Virus record (IMG/VR): IMGVR_UViG_3300047678_000454 | Span: 1-42,164 of that record | DNA length: 42,164 nt | Direction: 5' to 3' (one strand) | DNA from: a virus | Shown here: piece by piece, positions 15,915 through 24,408 of the stretch | How the letters are laid out: every line of letters starts with the position of its first letter | Position numbering within the stretch: position 1 is the stretch's first letter | Program-made: the position numbers and the translations under genes | Notes under the pieces: generated by a model | Database searches by the model: none | What the model saw: only the letters and a program-made list of their open reading frames with translations | What the model was told of the DNA's origin: nothing

Positions 15915-16472
15915 TTATTGCGTGGATTGAGAGTAGAGCAGCGCCGCATTGACGTTCGTGCCGCAAGTCGTGCTGGCCTGCGTGCATTGCATCTTGCGGA
16001 TGTTGCTCAAGGTTGTGGCGGGAATGTTCGTCCAGAACACGTTGGTGAACGCCGCCGTGTTACCGACGAGCGGCACTGTCCAGGTGATTGGATAGCCACC
16101 GTTGCCTTTCGTCCACGTGAAGCCGTCGGCCGTCACGTCGAACTTCACCGTGTAGTTGGTGGTGGTCGAAGACGGGATTGCCGCGTTAGTGGACCACACC
16201 GCCAGGAAGAGCGTCACGCCCTGATTCTGGCGGATCGTCTTGATGTAGGTGTTCGTGCCGCCCGGCGCATTCGTGATCGTCTGACTGTTGGTCAGAGCGA
16301 ACTGCACCCAGTTGGTGTCGTTATACGCGAAGTTGGGCTGGCCGGTCTGGTAGCCCGCGGCGGCGAGGTTGGTCAACTGCGCTTGTGCCGGCAACGCCGA
16401 CAATGCGAGCAGTCCGATAGTAGCGCAGAGCAAGAGCATCTGCGTGAGGTCGAATTTTTTCGTGTTGTGCAT
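15915..16472 (-). CDS. Exported Asn/Thr-rich protein next to the major capsid gene
   Basis: The start at 16472 gives 185 residues with a clear signal peptide (LLLCATIGLLALSALPAQA, cleavage near residue 31). The mature part is beta-rich with many Thr-Asn pairs and four residues of Cys near the C-terminus region (QCTQASTTC). It lies immediately downstream of the major capsid gene, where a head-completion gene would be expected, yet it is predicted to be exported. No domain is recognised. It may be a lysogeny-expressed surface protein or an unusual virion component. The leader GAAATAAAAATATG is A/T-rich. Confidence 0.65.
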   Translation of the reverse strand: MHNTKKFDLTQMLLLCATIGLLALSALPAQAQLTNLAAAGYQTGQPNFAYNDTNWVQFALTNSQTITNAPGGTNTYIKTIRQNQGVTLFLAVWSTNAAIPSSTTTNYTVKFDVTADGFTWTKGNGGYPITWTVPLVGNTAAFTNVFWTNIPATTLSNIRKMQCTQASTTCGTNVNAALLYSQSTQ

Positions 16473-16501
16473 ATTTTTATTTCGATGATTTATTTTGGTT
16501 G

Positions 16502-16526
16502 GTAGGGCGGAGCTGCTGCTCCGCCC
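16502..16526 (+). repeat. REP-like GTAG hairpin, 9-bp stem
   Basis: GTAG at 16502-16505 runs into stem GGGCGGAGC (16505-16513), loop TGCT and perfect partner GCTCCGCCC (16518-16526). It is just downstream of the capsid stop on the minus strand, without a U tract in that direction. Confidence 0.7.
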
Positions 16527-16537
16527 CACGATTCAGA

Positions 16538-17518
16538 TCAACCTAAGCAGCCGTTGAGCAGGTAGCCCGTGCCGCTGGCGATGATTTTTTCGGCGACATA
16601 GATGTCGCCGCGATGCACATCCGCCTTCACCGTTTCGTCACGATAGGTGAAGATGGATTGTCCATCCGGGCCGGAGCCGGCCGCCGTGGTCGGAGCGCCG
16701 CCGCTGTCCAGGCTGGTGATCGGACTGCCGAACGCCGTCCAATTGAACGTGCGGATCGTGCAGGGGATTTCCAGATCCGCCGAATTGATGTCCGTGGTGA
16801 ACGCCGCGACATTCCCGAGAATGTCCGCCGCGCTGAACGCCTGGCCTTCGTGATTGATGGCTTGGACGTTGTAGGCCACCACGACGCGACGCACGCCGAA
16901 GTAACCGGCGAGCTTGTCTTCGTTCAACACACCGGCCGCGGTGTATTTGAAGAGATCGACCAGCTTGTTGTGCGTTTGCAGCGCGAGGAACGTCGGATTG
17001 CTGATCGTCATCGTGACCATGCTCTTCGGCGTGCCGGATTGCTGGCGGATGACTTCGCAGGCCGCATCCACATCCGCCTTCGGATTCGAGGCGGGATCGT
17101 TCCACGGCACGGCGATGTTCGCCGTGGGCAATGAGGCGAGAAGGGCGACGACGCGCTTCTCACGGCTCACGCGGATCGTGTCCACGATGCGCGCGGTCTT
17201 GACGCGGTCGAGGTCAAAATACGTCGCATACTTCTTGCGCTCTTCGTCGGGAGCCGGAGCTTCCAAGCCGTAGTTTTCGCAATTGTAGGTGTCGTTCGTC
17301 ACCTTGGTCTGGATGCGCGTATAGGGCGAGCCCGGTGCGCGGGGTTTGAGGTCCGGCACATTGGCGATGTCGTCAATGTCGAACTTGTAGTAAGTGCCGG
17401 ACTGCAGCGGCGCCGGGAAAAACGGCGCGATGATGTCGGCAACGAAACCTTTGGGGTCGCGCATGAAGGCCGTGGCGACCACCGAAAGGATCGGGTTAAG
17501 TGTGGCGGTTGTTTGCAT
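16538..17518 (-). CDS. Major capsid protein
   Basis: The 326-residue protein follows protease/scaffold and decoration genes and precedes the connectors. It has a major-capsid pattern: an N-terminal FMRDPKGFVADIIAPFFP segment, a YYKFDIDDIANVPD strand region, and a TISNPTFLALQTHNKLVDLFKY region as in HK97-fold capsid subunits of Mu-like phages. It should form the icosahedral shell. The leader is strikingly A/T-rich (AAATAAAAAATAATATATG) and a REP-like hairpin lies 22 bases upstream of the start. Its high expected expression makes this leader the best test case for the non-Shine-Dalgarno starts. Confidence 0.87.
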   Translation of the reverse strand: MQTTATLNPILSVVATAFMRDPKGFVADIIAPFFPAPLQSGTYYKFDIDDIANVPDLKPRAPGSPYTRIQTKVTNDTYNCENYGLEAPAPDEERKKYATYFDLDRVKTARIVDTIRVSREKRVVALLASLPTANIAVPWNDPASNPKADVDAACEVIRQQSGTPKSMVTMTISNPTFLALQTHNKLVDLFKYTAAGVLNEDKLAGYFGVRRVVVAYNVQAINHEGQAFSAADILGNVAAFTTDINSADLEIPCTIRTFNWTAFGSPITSLDSGGAPTTAAGSGPDGQSIFTYRDETVKADVHRGDIYVAEKIIASGTGYLLNGCLG

Positions 17519-17539
17519 ATATTATTTTTTATTTGATTC

Positions 17540-17567
17540 GTAGCAGCGGACGTGAGTCCGCTCACAT
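17540..17567 (+). repeat. REP-like element, copy 1
   Basis: GTAG at 17540 is followed by a perfect AGCGGAC-GTGA-GTCCGCT hairpin at 17545-17562. It occupies the gap between the decoration gene's stop and the capsid leader. Confidence 0.85.
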
Positions 17568-17577
17568 TGAGTTCGGA

Positions 17578-17961
17578 TCAGGGCATCACGCAATCGGTCT
17601 GGATGAAGCTCACGATGTCGCCGGTGGCGATGGTTTTGGGGTTGATGGCGATGCCGCAGCATTTGTCGCCGCTCGATGCGGCCACCACGCCGGTGGCACC
17701 CATCTTGACGTAAGCGGGCGCATTGATCGCGCCGCCGGCGATGCACTTGCGGATCGGCCCGCGCGTGTGGACGAGATACGCGCTCGAACCTTCGAGGCGT
17801 TCGCTGATGGTGCCGATTAAGATGCCGCTCGCGAGGATTTGAATCTTCTGCGTGTCGGCGTCCACGAGTTCCACGGGATAGTTCTCCTTGCCCACGAGGG
17901 CAGCGGCGACGTTCTCCGAGAAACTGTGTTTCGGCCATTCGGTGTAGAAACTTTTGCTCAT
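17578..17961 (-). CDS. Capsid decoration protein, DUF2190-like
   Basis: The 127-residue protein lies between the scaffold and major capsid genes. It has a beta-rich profile with NYPVELVDADTQKIQILASG and GVVAASSGDKCCGIAINPKT, characteristic of the DUF2190/head decoration proteins of transposable siphoviruses. It is expected to bind the outer capsid after expansion. The leader is ATCAATCATATATG. Confidence 0.72.
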   Translation of the reverse strand: MSKSFYTEWPKHSFSENVAAALVGKENYPVELVDADTQKIQILASGILIGTISERLEGSSAYLVHTRGPIRKCIAGGAINAPAYVKMGATGVVAASSGDKCCGIAINPKTIATGDIVSFIQTDCVMP

Positions 17962-17994
17962 ATATGATTGATGTTGGTTGCGTTGGTTTGCGGA

Positions 17995-18609
17995 TCAGCG
18001 GGCGACCTGGATGTCGGCGCGCGGTTTTTCGGAACGGCCGATCAAGATCTCGGCGTAAGCCTGGTTGCCTTCGGGCGTTTTGAGGAACGCTTCCAATGCC
18101 TGTGCGTCGGACGCGATGGCTTTGTTGGCTTCCTTGATTTTCTTGGCACCGGCGAGCGCGCGGTTTTCCGGTTCGGAAAATTCCGCATTCGTGTGCGTGA
18201 CGGTCTGGCCCGCACCCATCACGATCTTCACGGGCGTGCGCGCACCGAGTTTGTTGAGCTGGTCTTCCGCGCTCTTCGCGTTGGCGAGATAGGCGTTTTC
18301 CCAGAACTCGATGGCCGCGGTGTCCGCCGGCGCGATCACGCCCTGGGCATTGCCGGGAGCGGTGATGTATTTGGCGACGGCCGCTTTCGCCTGGGCTTTC
18401 TTGCCGTCGGTCTCGATGGCGGTGATTTTGGCGGTGAACGGCTCCATGGCTTTTGCCAGGGCTTTGTTCAACGCGGTTTCATCCAGCACACCGGCGGTGG
18501 CGGGATCCTTCTCAGCGCTTTTACCTTGTGCGGTTTTGAGCGCGGCGACATCGGCAATGACGGGCTTGAGCGCCTCAGTCATGGCCGCCTGCAGTTCTTC
18601 TTTGGTCAT
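17995..18609 (-). CDS. Nested scaffold protein, gpZ-like
   Basis: An in-frame ATG at residue 214 (MTKEELQAAM) is preceded by AACAAAAAAACACC, the same A/T-rich type of leader used elsewhere in this phage. It would give a 204-residue protein containing only the helical scaffold half. In Mu the scaffold Z is made from an internal start in gene I, so this is expected. Whether the internal start is used is an inference. Confidence 0.6.
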   Translation of the reverse strand: MTKEELQAAMTEALKPVIADVAALKTAQGKSAEKDPATAGVLDETALNKALAKAMEPFTAKITAIETDGKKAQAKAAVAKYITAPGNAQGVIAPADTAAIEFWENAYLANAKSAEDQLNKLGARTPVKIVMGAGQTVTHTNAEFSEPENRALAGAKKIKEANKAIASDAQALEAFLKTPEGNQAYAEILIGRSEKPRADIQVAR

Positions 18610-19248
18610 GGTGTTTTTTTGTTGTTGTGTTGCCGCGCCCGCCTTAACGGACGCGATGTTTTTGAATGCGGCCTTATTAACTAGGCCGCCCAAATTGGCT
18701 CCGATGGCAATCGGTTCGTGGTCATCGTTGAAATACCACTCGGGGGAAAAGCGCGTGAACTCCGGCGCGGGACCCGTGACGGACGCCTTGCCGCTCGCGG
18801 TCCATTTGCCCTTCAGCCGGATGCCGCCGGCTTTCGGATCTTCGCCACCCCAATACATTTCCGTGGGGCGACCGGACGCGCGGCCGTCTTGATGATCGAA
18901 ATCAATGAAGGGAGCATCACCTTGCCCGGCGGCAGCCAGGTTGCGCAGCCGCTGCAGTTGCGCGTTAAACGCCTGCGCGTGTTGCGACTTCACGGTGAAG
19001 CTCAATTGTTTTGCCTCATCACCGACGGTGCAGCACGGCGACTGCGCGCCCGGCGGCATCCATTGAATGTCGAACTCATCACCACTGGCCGCGGCGACCT
19101 GGATCGGCTCGCCGGCGGAGAAGGCAGCGCGGGCCGTGGCACTTTGCGCTTTGTCCGGGAGGTTGCACATCGGGCAAATGGCCGGCGTTACGTCCGCCGT
19201 CGGCACAAATTCATTTTCGCAACCGCGACATTTTATTTTTTTGCTCAT
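17995..19248 (-). CDS. Head maturation protease with scaffold, gpI-like
   Basis: The 417-residue protein has the Mu gpI pattern: an N-terminal protease region (about 60-205) with APEFTRFSPEWYFN and the IGANLGGLVNKAAFKNIAS signature, and a C-terminal helical scaffold rich in Ala/Lys/Glu (214-417). Unusually, residues 1-30 form a putative zinc ribbon (CRGC ... CPMC, Cys at 8, 11, 25 and 28). It starts ATGA-coupled to the virion morphogenesis gene. In Mu-like phages the protease cleaves the scaffold and itself during head maturation. An internal start for the scaffold alone is annotated separately. Confidence 0.8.
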   Translation of the reverse strand: MSKKIKCRGCENEFVPTADVTPAICPMCNLPDKAQSATARAAFSAGEPIQVAAASGDEFDIQWMPPGAQSPCCTVGDEAKQLSFTVKSQHAQAFNAQLQRLRNLAAAGQGDAPFIDFDHQDGRASGRPTEMYWGGEDPKAGGIRLKGKWTASGKASVTGPAPEFTRFSPEWYFNDDHEPIAIGANLGGLVNKAAFKNIASVKAGAATQQQKNTMTKEELQAAMTEALKPVIADVAALKTAQGKSAEKDPATAGVLDETALNKALAKAMEPFTAKITAIETDGKKAQAKAAVAKYITAPGNAQGVIAPADTAAIEFWENAYLANAKSAEDQLNKLGARTPVKIVMGAGQTVTHTNAEFSEPENRALAGAKKIKEANKAIASDAQALEAFLKTPEGNQAYAEILIGRSEKPRADIQVAR

Positions 19249-19850
19249 GCTTCGGGATTTTCATCCGCCATCTGGCGGTCGAGAGTTTTTTGTGCGCGCA
19301 TCAGGATCGCGGCTTCGAGTTGCGATTTCGGCGGCAGCGCATCGGTATCTGCCTTTTGCGTCACTGACTTGGTGAGGATGTATTCCACGGTGATGCCTTT
19401 GCCTTCCTTCACGGCGAGCACGGCGTTGGCGAACGGGCCTTTGCCGGTCTTCACCAAAAATAATTTCAGCCCGGTCTCCTGCTCGAACGTATGGGTCGAG
19501 CGATCATAGGCGCGCTCCTCGACGGGAATCGTCAGCGCACCGGCCGCCTTCGCGCGGATCGGACCGCCAAAAACTTTTTGCGCGATCGCCGGATGATTCA
19601 CCGTCACCGTCACCGTGTTGCCGAGCACATACGGGTTTTGCACCGTGCGCGAAACGGCGAGCCAGAAGTGCGAGCGGCGTTCGCTCAAACGGTTGGCTTC
19701 CGATTTGTCTTTCTGGCGGAAATGCCGTTTGAGCAGATTGCCGACCGTGCGGCCGGACGACATCAGGATCGCGCGCGGGTTTTTCGCCGCCGTGATCTTG
19801 CGGGAAAATTCCGCTTGAAATTTTGTATCGTTGAACGAGAGCGTGATCAC
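19245..19850 (-). CDS. Virion morphogenesis protein, gpG-like position
   Basis: The 201-residue protein is ATGA-coupled to the portal upstream and to the protease downstream. Position after the gp29-like portal and before the protease is that of Mu gpG. It is basic, with a helical N-terminus (RKITAAKNPRAILMSSG), a LLKRHFRQKD segment, and a beta-rich middle (NTVTVTVNHPAIAQKVFGG) similar to other tail-completion or head-tail joining proteins. The family name is positional. Confidence 0.6.
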   Translation of the reverse strand: MITLSFNDTKFQAEFSRKITAAKNPRAILMSSGRTVGNLLKRHFRQKDKSEANRLSERRSHFWLAVSRTVQNPYVLGNTVTVTVNHPAIAQKVFGGPIRAKAAGALTIPVEERAYDRSTHTFEQETGLKLFLVKTGKGPFANAVLAVKEGKGITVEYILTKSVTQKADTDALPPKSQLEAAILMRAQKTLDRQMADENPEA

Positions 19851-21736
19851 TTGGCCACCGCCTTTCGATCCATGTAGCCGCGCGCGACGCCGTTCACGGC
19901 CGCAGCGCTCATCGCATTTTCCAGCGAGTGCGCGAGCGCTTGGTGATCGAGCTGGTGGAACAGTTCTGGGATCTGCGCCTGCGCTTTCTTCAGCGCGGCC
20001 GCAAATTCAGCGTCAGTCACATCACCGGATTTGGCTTTCGCGAGCAGTTCGTGAAAGAACGGTTTCACGCCTCCCAGCCATTTTTCGGAAACGCCAGTAA
20101 GCTCTTCGAGCGCGGCATTCACGATCGCCTGATCCGCCGGCGCTTTCGCGCGGGCATGATTGCAGTGATGTTCCGCCAACCGGCCCTGCGCATTGTCGAG
20201 ACGATCGAGCGTGGACGGATCATTCGGATCTTCGCCAAGCTTCGATTTGCCGCCAGGCGCGGACTGCGCCATCGCCACGAGCACTTCATCGTCCTCATCC
20301 GGCTGGATCAAATCGTTGTCTTCAAAATATTGCGCCTTGGAGATTTTCACGCCCGGCGTCGAGAGGATGATCTGATAGCGTTGCGCGACGGTAAGCAGAT
20401 CCTTGCCCTTGGTGTCCGCCGGCACGAGCTGCGGACATTCCGAGTCGTCGCCGAAATTCAAACGGCACAGCGCCGGCAGCAGCGTCACGTTCAGCACCTT
20501 GGCCGTGCGCTTGGCCACGCCCATGATCTTCTCCTGGCGCACATCGCCCTGCAGCGCGGCGGCATGACCGCTGCCGAGACCGCCGCCGTGTGAAACTTGT
20601 GTGCTCGATGTCTGGCCCAGAATCAGCACGTCGCAAATCGTGTCCGCGGCGTCGATCAACACTTTGTGCGGCACATTGCGCGCATCGGTCGCGCCTGTCT
20701 TCAGTTCGAGGTTCGTGCCGGCCGGGAACGCGCCATAGGCCATGTTGCCCATCTGTTGCAGCATGTCCAAAATCTGCGTGATGGTCTGGTTCGGCACGCC
20801 CGGCGCGTAAGTCGCCCAGCGGATCGGCATCCCGAACATCTGGGAGAAGTTCAAAAACCAGTCCCAGGTGAAATTCTGCGCACTCCACCAGTAACCGAGA
20901 ATGGCGAGCAGCGAGGCATTCAGCGGATGACCGCTCTTCTGCTTGAAAATGGAAACGATGAATTGATCCTTCGGGATCTCCGCCCAGTCGCCGTCCACCA
21001 TGTTGAGCTGGATGCCCGGATTATTCTGCCGCACTTCGCGCGCGTTCAGCATCAAACGATCATCCGTGATCGTGGATCCGCTCGGATAGCCGTAGTAGCG
21101 CGGATGGGTATATTGGGTGGCACGTGGACACCACAGCTTGGCCATCTGCGATTTCTTGACATCGAGGCTGACATTGATCGGGCGCTGCTCGTAGATCACT
21201 TGCAGCATGGAGATACCTTTGCCGGCGGCATCCATCACATCGCGCAGCGTATCCTCGAAATCGTTTTCATCGCGCTCCAGATCCGGGCGCATCGTCCAGA
21301 GCATCTGCTCGATCACACGTTTGCGGCGTTGCGCTTCCGGCGTGGGCTTGTTGCCCTTCATGGCGAACGGCTGCAGATTCCAACCGAGCCCGATCACGGC
21401 CGTCTTCAGCTCGTTGAGGTTCTTGGAGAGACGCGGCCAGGTGCGCTCCATCAGATCGAACATCTGCCACTGGGCAACCAGGTTGCCGCCCATCGCACCA
21501 CGGATGATGTTTTCGATCATCGCCGGCGTATACATCGAGATCTGGCTCGTGAGCCAGCGATCGCGGACGGACGGATGAATGATCTGCTGCAGGTCCGGAC
21601 TGGCGAGCCCGGCTTTCAAGTCGGCAGATTTATCCAGGGACGGTGCGGCCGACGTCGCCGTGGTGGTCGCGCCTTTGATGGGCGGCAAACCACCGGCTTG
21701 CGCCAGGGGAATTCCGGCTGGGCGGGTAGGCGTCAT
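19847..21736 (-). CDS. Portal protein, gp29/DUF935-like
   Basis: The 629-residue protein begins at an ATG with GGGAGGTGCTCGC upstream. It follows the large terminase gene, as gp29 does in Mu. The core has DUF935-like segments SGHPLNASLLAILGYWW and NFTWDWFLNFSQMFGMPIRW, and SHGGGLGSGHAALQG-like sequence near residue 395. A C-terminal helical extension (about 520-629) follows, as in longer members. It forms the portal ring through which DNA enters the head. The next gene overlaps its stop by ATGA. Confidence 0.85.
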   Translation of the reverse strand: MTPTRPAGIPLAQAGGLPPIKGATTTATSAAPSLDKSADLKAGLASPDLQQIIHPSVRDRWLTSQISMYTPAMIENIIRGAMGGNLVAQWQMFDLMERTWPRLSKNLNELKTAVIGLGWNLQPFAMKGNKPTPEAQRRKRVIEQMLWTMRPDLERDENDFEDTLRDVMDAAGKGISMLQVIYEQRPINVSLDVKKSQMAKLWCPRATQYTHPRYYGYPSGSTITDDRLMLNAREVRQNNPGIQLNMVDGDWAEIPKDQFIVSIFKQKSGHPLNASLLAILGYWWSAQNFTWDWFLNFSQMFGMPIRWATYAPGVPNQTITQILDMLQQMGNMAYGAFPAGTNLELKTGATDARNVPHKVLIDAADTICDVLILGQTSSTQVSHGGGLGSGHAAALQGDVRQEKIMGVAKRTAKVLNVTLLPALCRLNFGDDSECPQLVPADTKGKDLLTVAQRYQIILSTPGVKISKAQYFEDNDLIQPDEDDEVLVAMAQSAPGGKSKLGEDPNDPSTLDRLDNAQGRLAEHHCNHARAKAPADQAIVNAALEELTGVSEKWLGGVKPFFHELLAKAKSGDVTDAEFAAALKKAQAQIPELFHQLDHQALAHSLENAMSAAAVNGVARGYMDRKAVAK

Positions 21737-21932
21737 GCGAGCACCTCCCGGCTGACTACCCTATTTGGGGTAAAGCCCACTTCGTGACTACCGAAAAATC
21801 CTTCTATTGCAGCGCATTGCAGCCCAGCCGGGGCAAGGAAGCCGCTCCAGGCTGTCTTCGGACGGTCCCCGGCATTTTTTTTGCCAGCGGCCTTCCTGCC
21901 AAATCCAGAATCGGCAATCGTAAATCGCAAAT
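21737..21932 (-). other. Intergenic insert between terminase and portal, with AATCG repeats
   Basis: The terminase stop and portal start are separated by 196 bases, a larger gap than between most genes here. Its right edge has AATCG units at 21909, 21916 and 21923 on the plus strand in the phrase AATCGGCAATCGTAAATCG. A 67-codon frame (21733-21936) crosses the gap, but its start lies inside this repeated stretch, so it is more likely a remnant of an inserted repeat than a gene. Confidence 0.4.
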
Positions 21933-23546
21933 TCAAGAGAGCCTCCGGGGTTGAAAGGCACCGAGCCGGCTGAAGGGAGCCGCCCCGACACCTTGCCGCA
22001 GCGTCGTCATCATTTCCGGCGTGATCGCGCCGTCGAGATTTGACCGCAGGGCGTGCAGGGAAAGTTTCTGGCTGTCAAACGTGTCACCGTGTTCGCCGTT
22101 CGGTCCCAGTTCGCAGGCAAAGCTACCGCGATCGCGCTTCACCCGGCGGAAATCTTCCTTGATATATTTCTCCGGCGGCAACGTCGCGCGGTTGTCATTG
22201 ATCTCAGTGGCGAGCAAATTACCAAGCAACGCCTTCTTGGTGATCGGTTCGCTGCCGGGCTGTTCGACCGTCTCGCTGGCGACGACCAGTTCGACGGGCA
22301 CGAGCGCGGCGAGCTCGCGTTGCACGCGCACGGCAAAGTAACGTTCATTCGTGGCGTCCACCGCCAGGCGCCGGGCGCGTCCGCCTTCGCGGCGTGAGTT
22401 CACGGCCTGCGTGATGGCCTTGGCGCGTGCGAGGGCAATGTCCGGATCCGCCGTCTTCCACGCGATGGTGGCCACGCCGCGCCAGTTCGTGGCGTCGATC
22501 TCTTCCGTGACGGTGAAGCTGCTCGGATTGCTCGTCTCTTTTTCCGTGGTGGCCAGATCCCAGCCCAGTCCGACCTTGCCGGGTCCGATGTGATCCACCA
22601 CAAACGCCAGGGCGCGATCGAAATCACCGTCGTCTTCGCAGAGAAAGAAAGCGCAGTTGCCGATGCCGCGCGTTTGCGCCGCGTTCAATTGCACCACGCC
22701 GACGGCCGATGTGCCGCCTAATATAAACTTAACGCCGTAGTTACGATCCCACGCATCCTTGTCGTTTGCCCGGCGACGATGTTCCACCGGATCCAATGGC
22801 TCGCGCGTCTCCAGATCATAGACCGGCACGCCGTCCGCATACGCGTCGAAGGCATCCACGCGCAGCACCCAGATCCCGAAGTCGGTGCGATACCAGTTGC
22901 CAGCCGGATTCACCGGCAACGGTGTGCCGACGGGCGGCACGAGCATTTCATTCGAGAGATGCGCGTCGTCCGGTGAAGGCGTCGTCGCGAAGATGACGCG
23001 GAAATTCGGATTGCTCTGCGCGATCGGTTCGATGGCTTCCCACACTTCCGCCCAATTTTTCTTGCGCGAAATCTCATCACAGATCAGATCGCCGGTTTCA
23101 CCGACGGTGTCCGGTTCGAGCGCGACCACCTTCGTGCGGCTGTAATCCGTGCGATCGTGGTAGTAGCGGAATTCGAGTTTCTGCGCCTCGAACATTTCCG
23201 CGTAATCGTCATCGCGCAATTCATCCAGGCTCCGGCCCGTGGTCGTGTCCACCGTCTTGAGCTGGCCGTCGGCATCGGCCGCATCCTGATGCAGCGACGC
23301 GATCGCTTTGCGGATGATCTCGGATTCCTTCCGCACCACTTCGCGGCCCAGGGAAAGCTTCACCGAGCCGAAGATGACCGTGTGCCCGCGCTGCTTCATC
23401 ATCTTCTTAAGACTGATGCTCGCAAGGATCGTGGTCTTGCCGTATTGCCGCCGCGCGAGAAAGCCGGTGATGCCGTAACGCTCAATGCCGCGGACAAAGT
23501 TTTTTTGTCCGGAGCGAAATTTGACGATGGTGTTCGCGTTGCTCAT
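21933..23546 (-). CDS. Large terminase subunit, gp28-like
   Basis: Starting at the ATG overlapping the upstream stop (ATGA at 23546) gives 537 residues. The ATPase part has Walker A RRQYGKTT at 32-39 and a Walker B-like DLICDEIS near 150. The C-terminal nuclease has the RNase H-like acidic positions GLGWDLATTEKE and RLAVDATNERY. This matches the Mu gp28 family, which cuts and pumps DNA into the head through the portal. Gene order DUF3486-terminase-DUF935 supports it. A longer upstream frame is an artefact of the other frame of the small subunit gene. Confidence 0.88.
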   Translation of the reverse strand: MSNANTIVKFRSGQKNFVRGIERYGITGFLARRQYGKTTILASISLKKMMKQRGHTVIFGSVKLSLGREVVRKESEIIRKAIASLHQDAADADGQLKTVDTTTGRSLDELRDDDYAEMFEAQKLEFRYYHDRTDYSRTKVVALEPDTVGETGDLICDEISRKKNWAEVWEAIEPIAQSNPNFRVIFATTPSPDDAHLSNEMLVPPVGTPLPVNPAGNWYRTDFGIWVLRVDAFDAYADGVPVYDLETREPLDPVEHRRRANDKDAWDRNYGVKFILGGTSAVGVVQLNAAQTRGIGNCAFFLCEDDGDFDRALAFVVDHIGPGKVGLGWDLATTEKETSNPSSFTVTEEIDATNWRGVATIAWKTADPDIALARAKAITQAVNSRREGGRARRLAVDATNERYFAVRVQRELAALVPVELVVASETVEQPGSEPITKKALLGNLLATEINDNRATLPPEKYIKEDFRRVKRDRGSFACELGPNGEHGDTFDSQKLSLHALRSNLDGAITPEMMTTLRQGVGAAPFSRLGAFQPRRLS

Positions 23547-24121
23547 TTCCAGAGATCGCCAAAGAGGCGTTGGCCCAGCCGTTCCGTCTTGTCCGCCGTC
23601 GGCACATTGCTCGACAAAATCTTTTTCGCTTCCTCGTCCGCAAACCATTTGATGAACAGCTCGCACGTCTCGCGCTGCCACTTCTCGCGATTGAACGAAC
23701 GCTCTTCCGCCTTGCCCTGCACCTCGTGCCACTTGATCACCGGCTTGAGCATGTTGAACACCAGCTCGCTCATCTCCGGCGTCATGTTCGCTTCCGTCGA
23801 AAATTTCAGAATCAACACCCGCACCAGCTTGATCAGCGTTTCCGTTTCCGGCGCCGGATTCTTGGCGAGCATCTTTTCCACTTCGCGCACCTGGTTCGCT
23901 CCGGTGGAAATCTGCTTGAGCAGTTTGTCCTGCAGCAGCTCCGATTGCCGCGCCTGCCACCATTCCGATAAACGCCCGGTGGAGACCGTGCAGCCATCCA
24001 GCTTGAGCTGCGCGCGCGCCTGCTCGATTGTGAGCCCGTCGCCACCCTTGTCGCGCGGCGTGAACCACTGCGTCAACCGTTCGGCGAACGGATCCAGCTT
24101 CGATTGTTTTTGTTTGCTCAT
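23543..24121 (-). CDS. DUF3486-like small terminase subunit, gp27-like
   Basis: The 192-residue protein starts with an SKQKQSKLDPFAERLTQWF segment, followed by a helix-turn-helix-like region (TIEQARAQLKLDGCTVSTGR), a central coil with QISTGANQVREVEKML and a C-terminal helix ending GDLWK. It lies immediately upstream of the large terminase, coupled by ATGA, as DUF3486/gp27 in Mu-like phages. It would recognise phage DNA ends and recruit the motor. Confidence 0.78.
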   Translation of the reverse strand: MSKQKQSKLDPFAERLTQWFTPRDKGGDGLTIEQARAQLKLDGCTVSTGRLSEWWQARQSELLQDKLLKQISTGANQVREVEKMLAKNPAPETETLIKLVRVLILKFSTEANMTPEMSELVFNMLKPVIKWHEVQGKAEERSFNREKWQRETCELFIKWFADEEAKKILSSNVPTADKTERLGQRLFGDLWK

Positions 24122-24130
24122 TATTCATTC

Positions 24131-24158
24131 GTAGCAGACGACGCGAGTCGGCTCACAA
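24131..24158 (+). repeat. REP-like element, copy 2 (one mismatch)
   Basis: GTAG at 24131 precedes AGACGAC-GCGA-GTCGGCT, a stem with one A-G mismatch and a GCGA loop. The stop of the gene at 24153 lies within the element, and the next leader begins just after it. Confidence 0.75.
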
Positions 24159-24407
24159 TGACTGCGCCCTGATTTTCCCCCGCGGCGTCAGATCCCACAT
24201 CACGCCGCTCACCTCGTCATTCGTGCCGGCGATCAGCCGCAGCGTCTCGCAATCCATGATGTGCATCTTGAGATCGCCGTCGGTGAACGACACGTGCGGG
24301 AAGGACTGGCGCAGAAAACTTTTCAGCGTGTCATCGGGCATCGGTCCCTTCGCGGCCAGCACGGCCCGCAGGATCGCGGCGCGGATCTGTTGTTCGAGAC
24401 TGGTCAT
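24153..24407 (-). CDS. Small winged-helix-like protein, gp26 position
   Basis: The 84-residue protein has a winged-helix-like arrangement: an N-terminal helix (LEQQIRAAILRAVLAA), DDTLKSFLRQSF and a C-terminal strand pair (VMWDLTPRGKI). It lies between DUF2730-like and DUF3486-like genes, the gp26 place in Mu order. Its last codons run into a REP-like element. The leader is GCTCGAATAATATG. DNA binding is only suggested. Confidence 0.55.
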   Translation of the reverse strand: MTSLEQQIRAAILRAVLAAKGPMPDDTLKSFLRQSFPHVSFTDGDLKMHIMDCETLRLIAGTNDEVSGVMWDLTPRGKIRAQSL

Positions 24408-24408
24408 A

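Noticed and set aside
16502-16526. Intrinsic terminator after the capsid gene
   Set aside because: The stem is perfect but no U tract follows in the direction of transcription. GTAG at its foot fits a REP-like element better.
20597-21787. Plus-strand frame of 396 codons opposite the portal gene
   Set aside because: It is a shadow of the portal gene with no recognisable domain. Similar shadows occur opposite the transposase (36347-37606) and the MuB-like gene (35021-36211).
21733-21936. 67-codon frame between terminase and portal
   Set aside because: Its start lies in AATCG repeats and the product lacks any family resemblance. It is more likely inserted repeat sequence.
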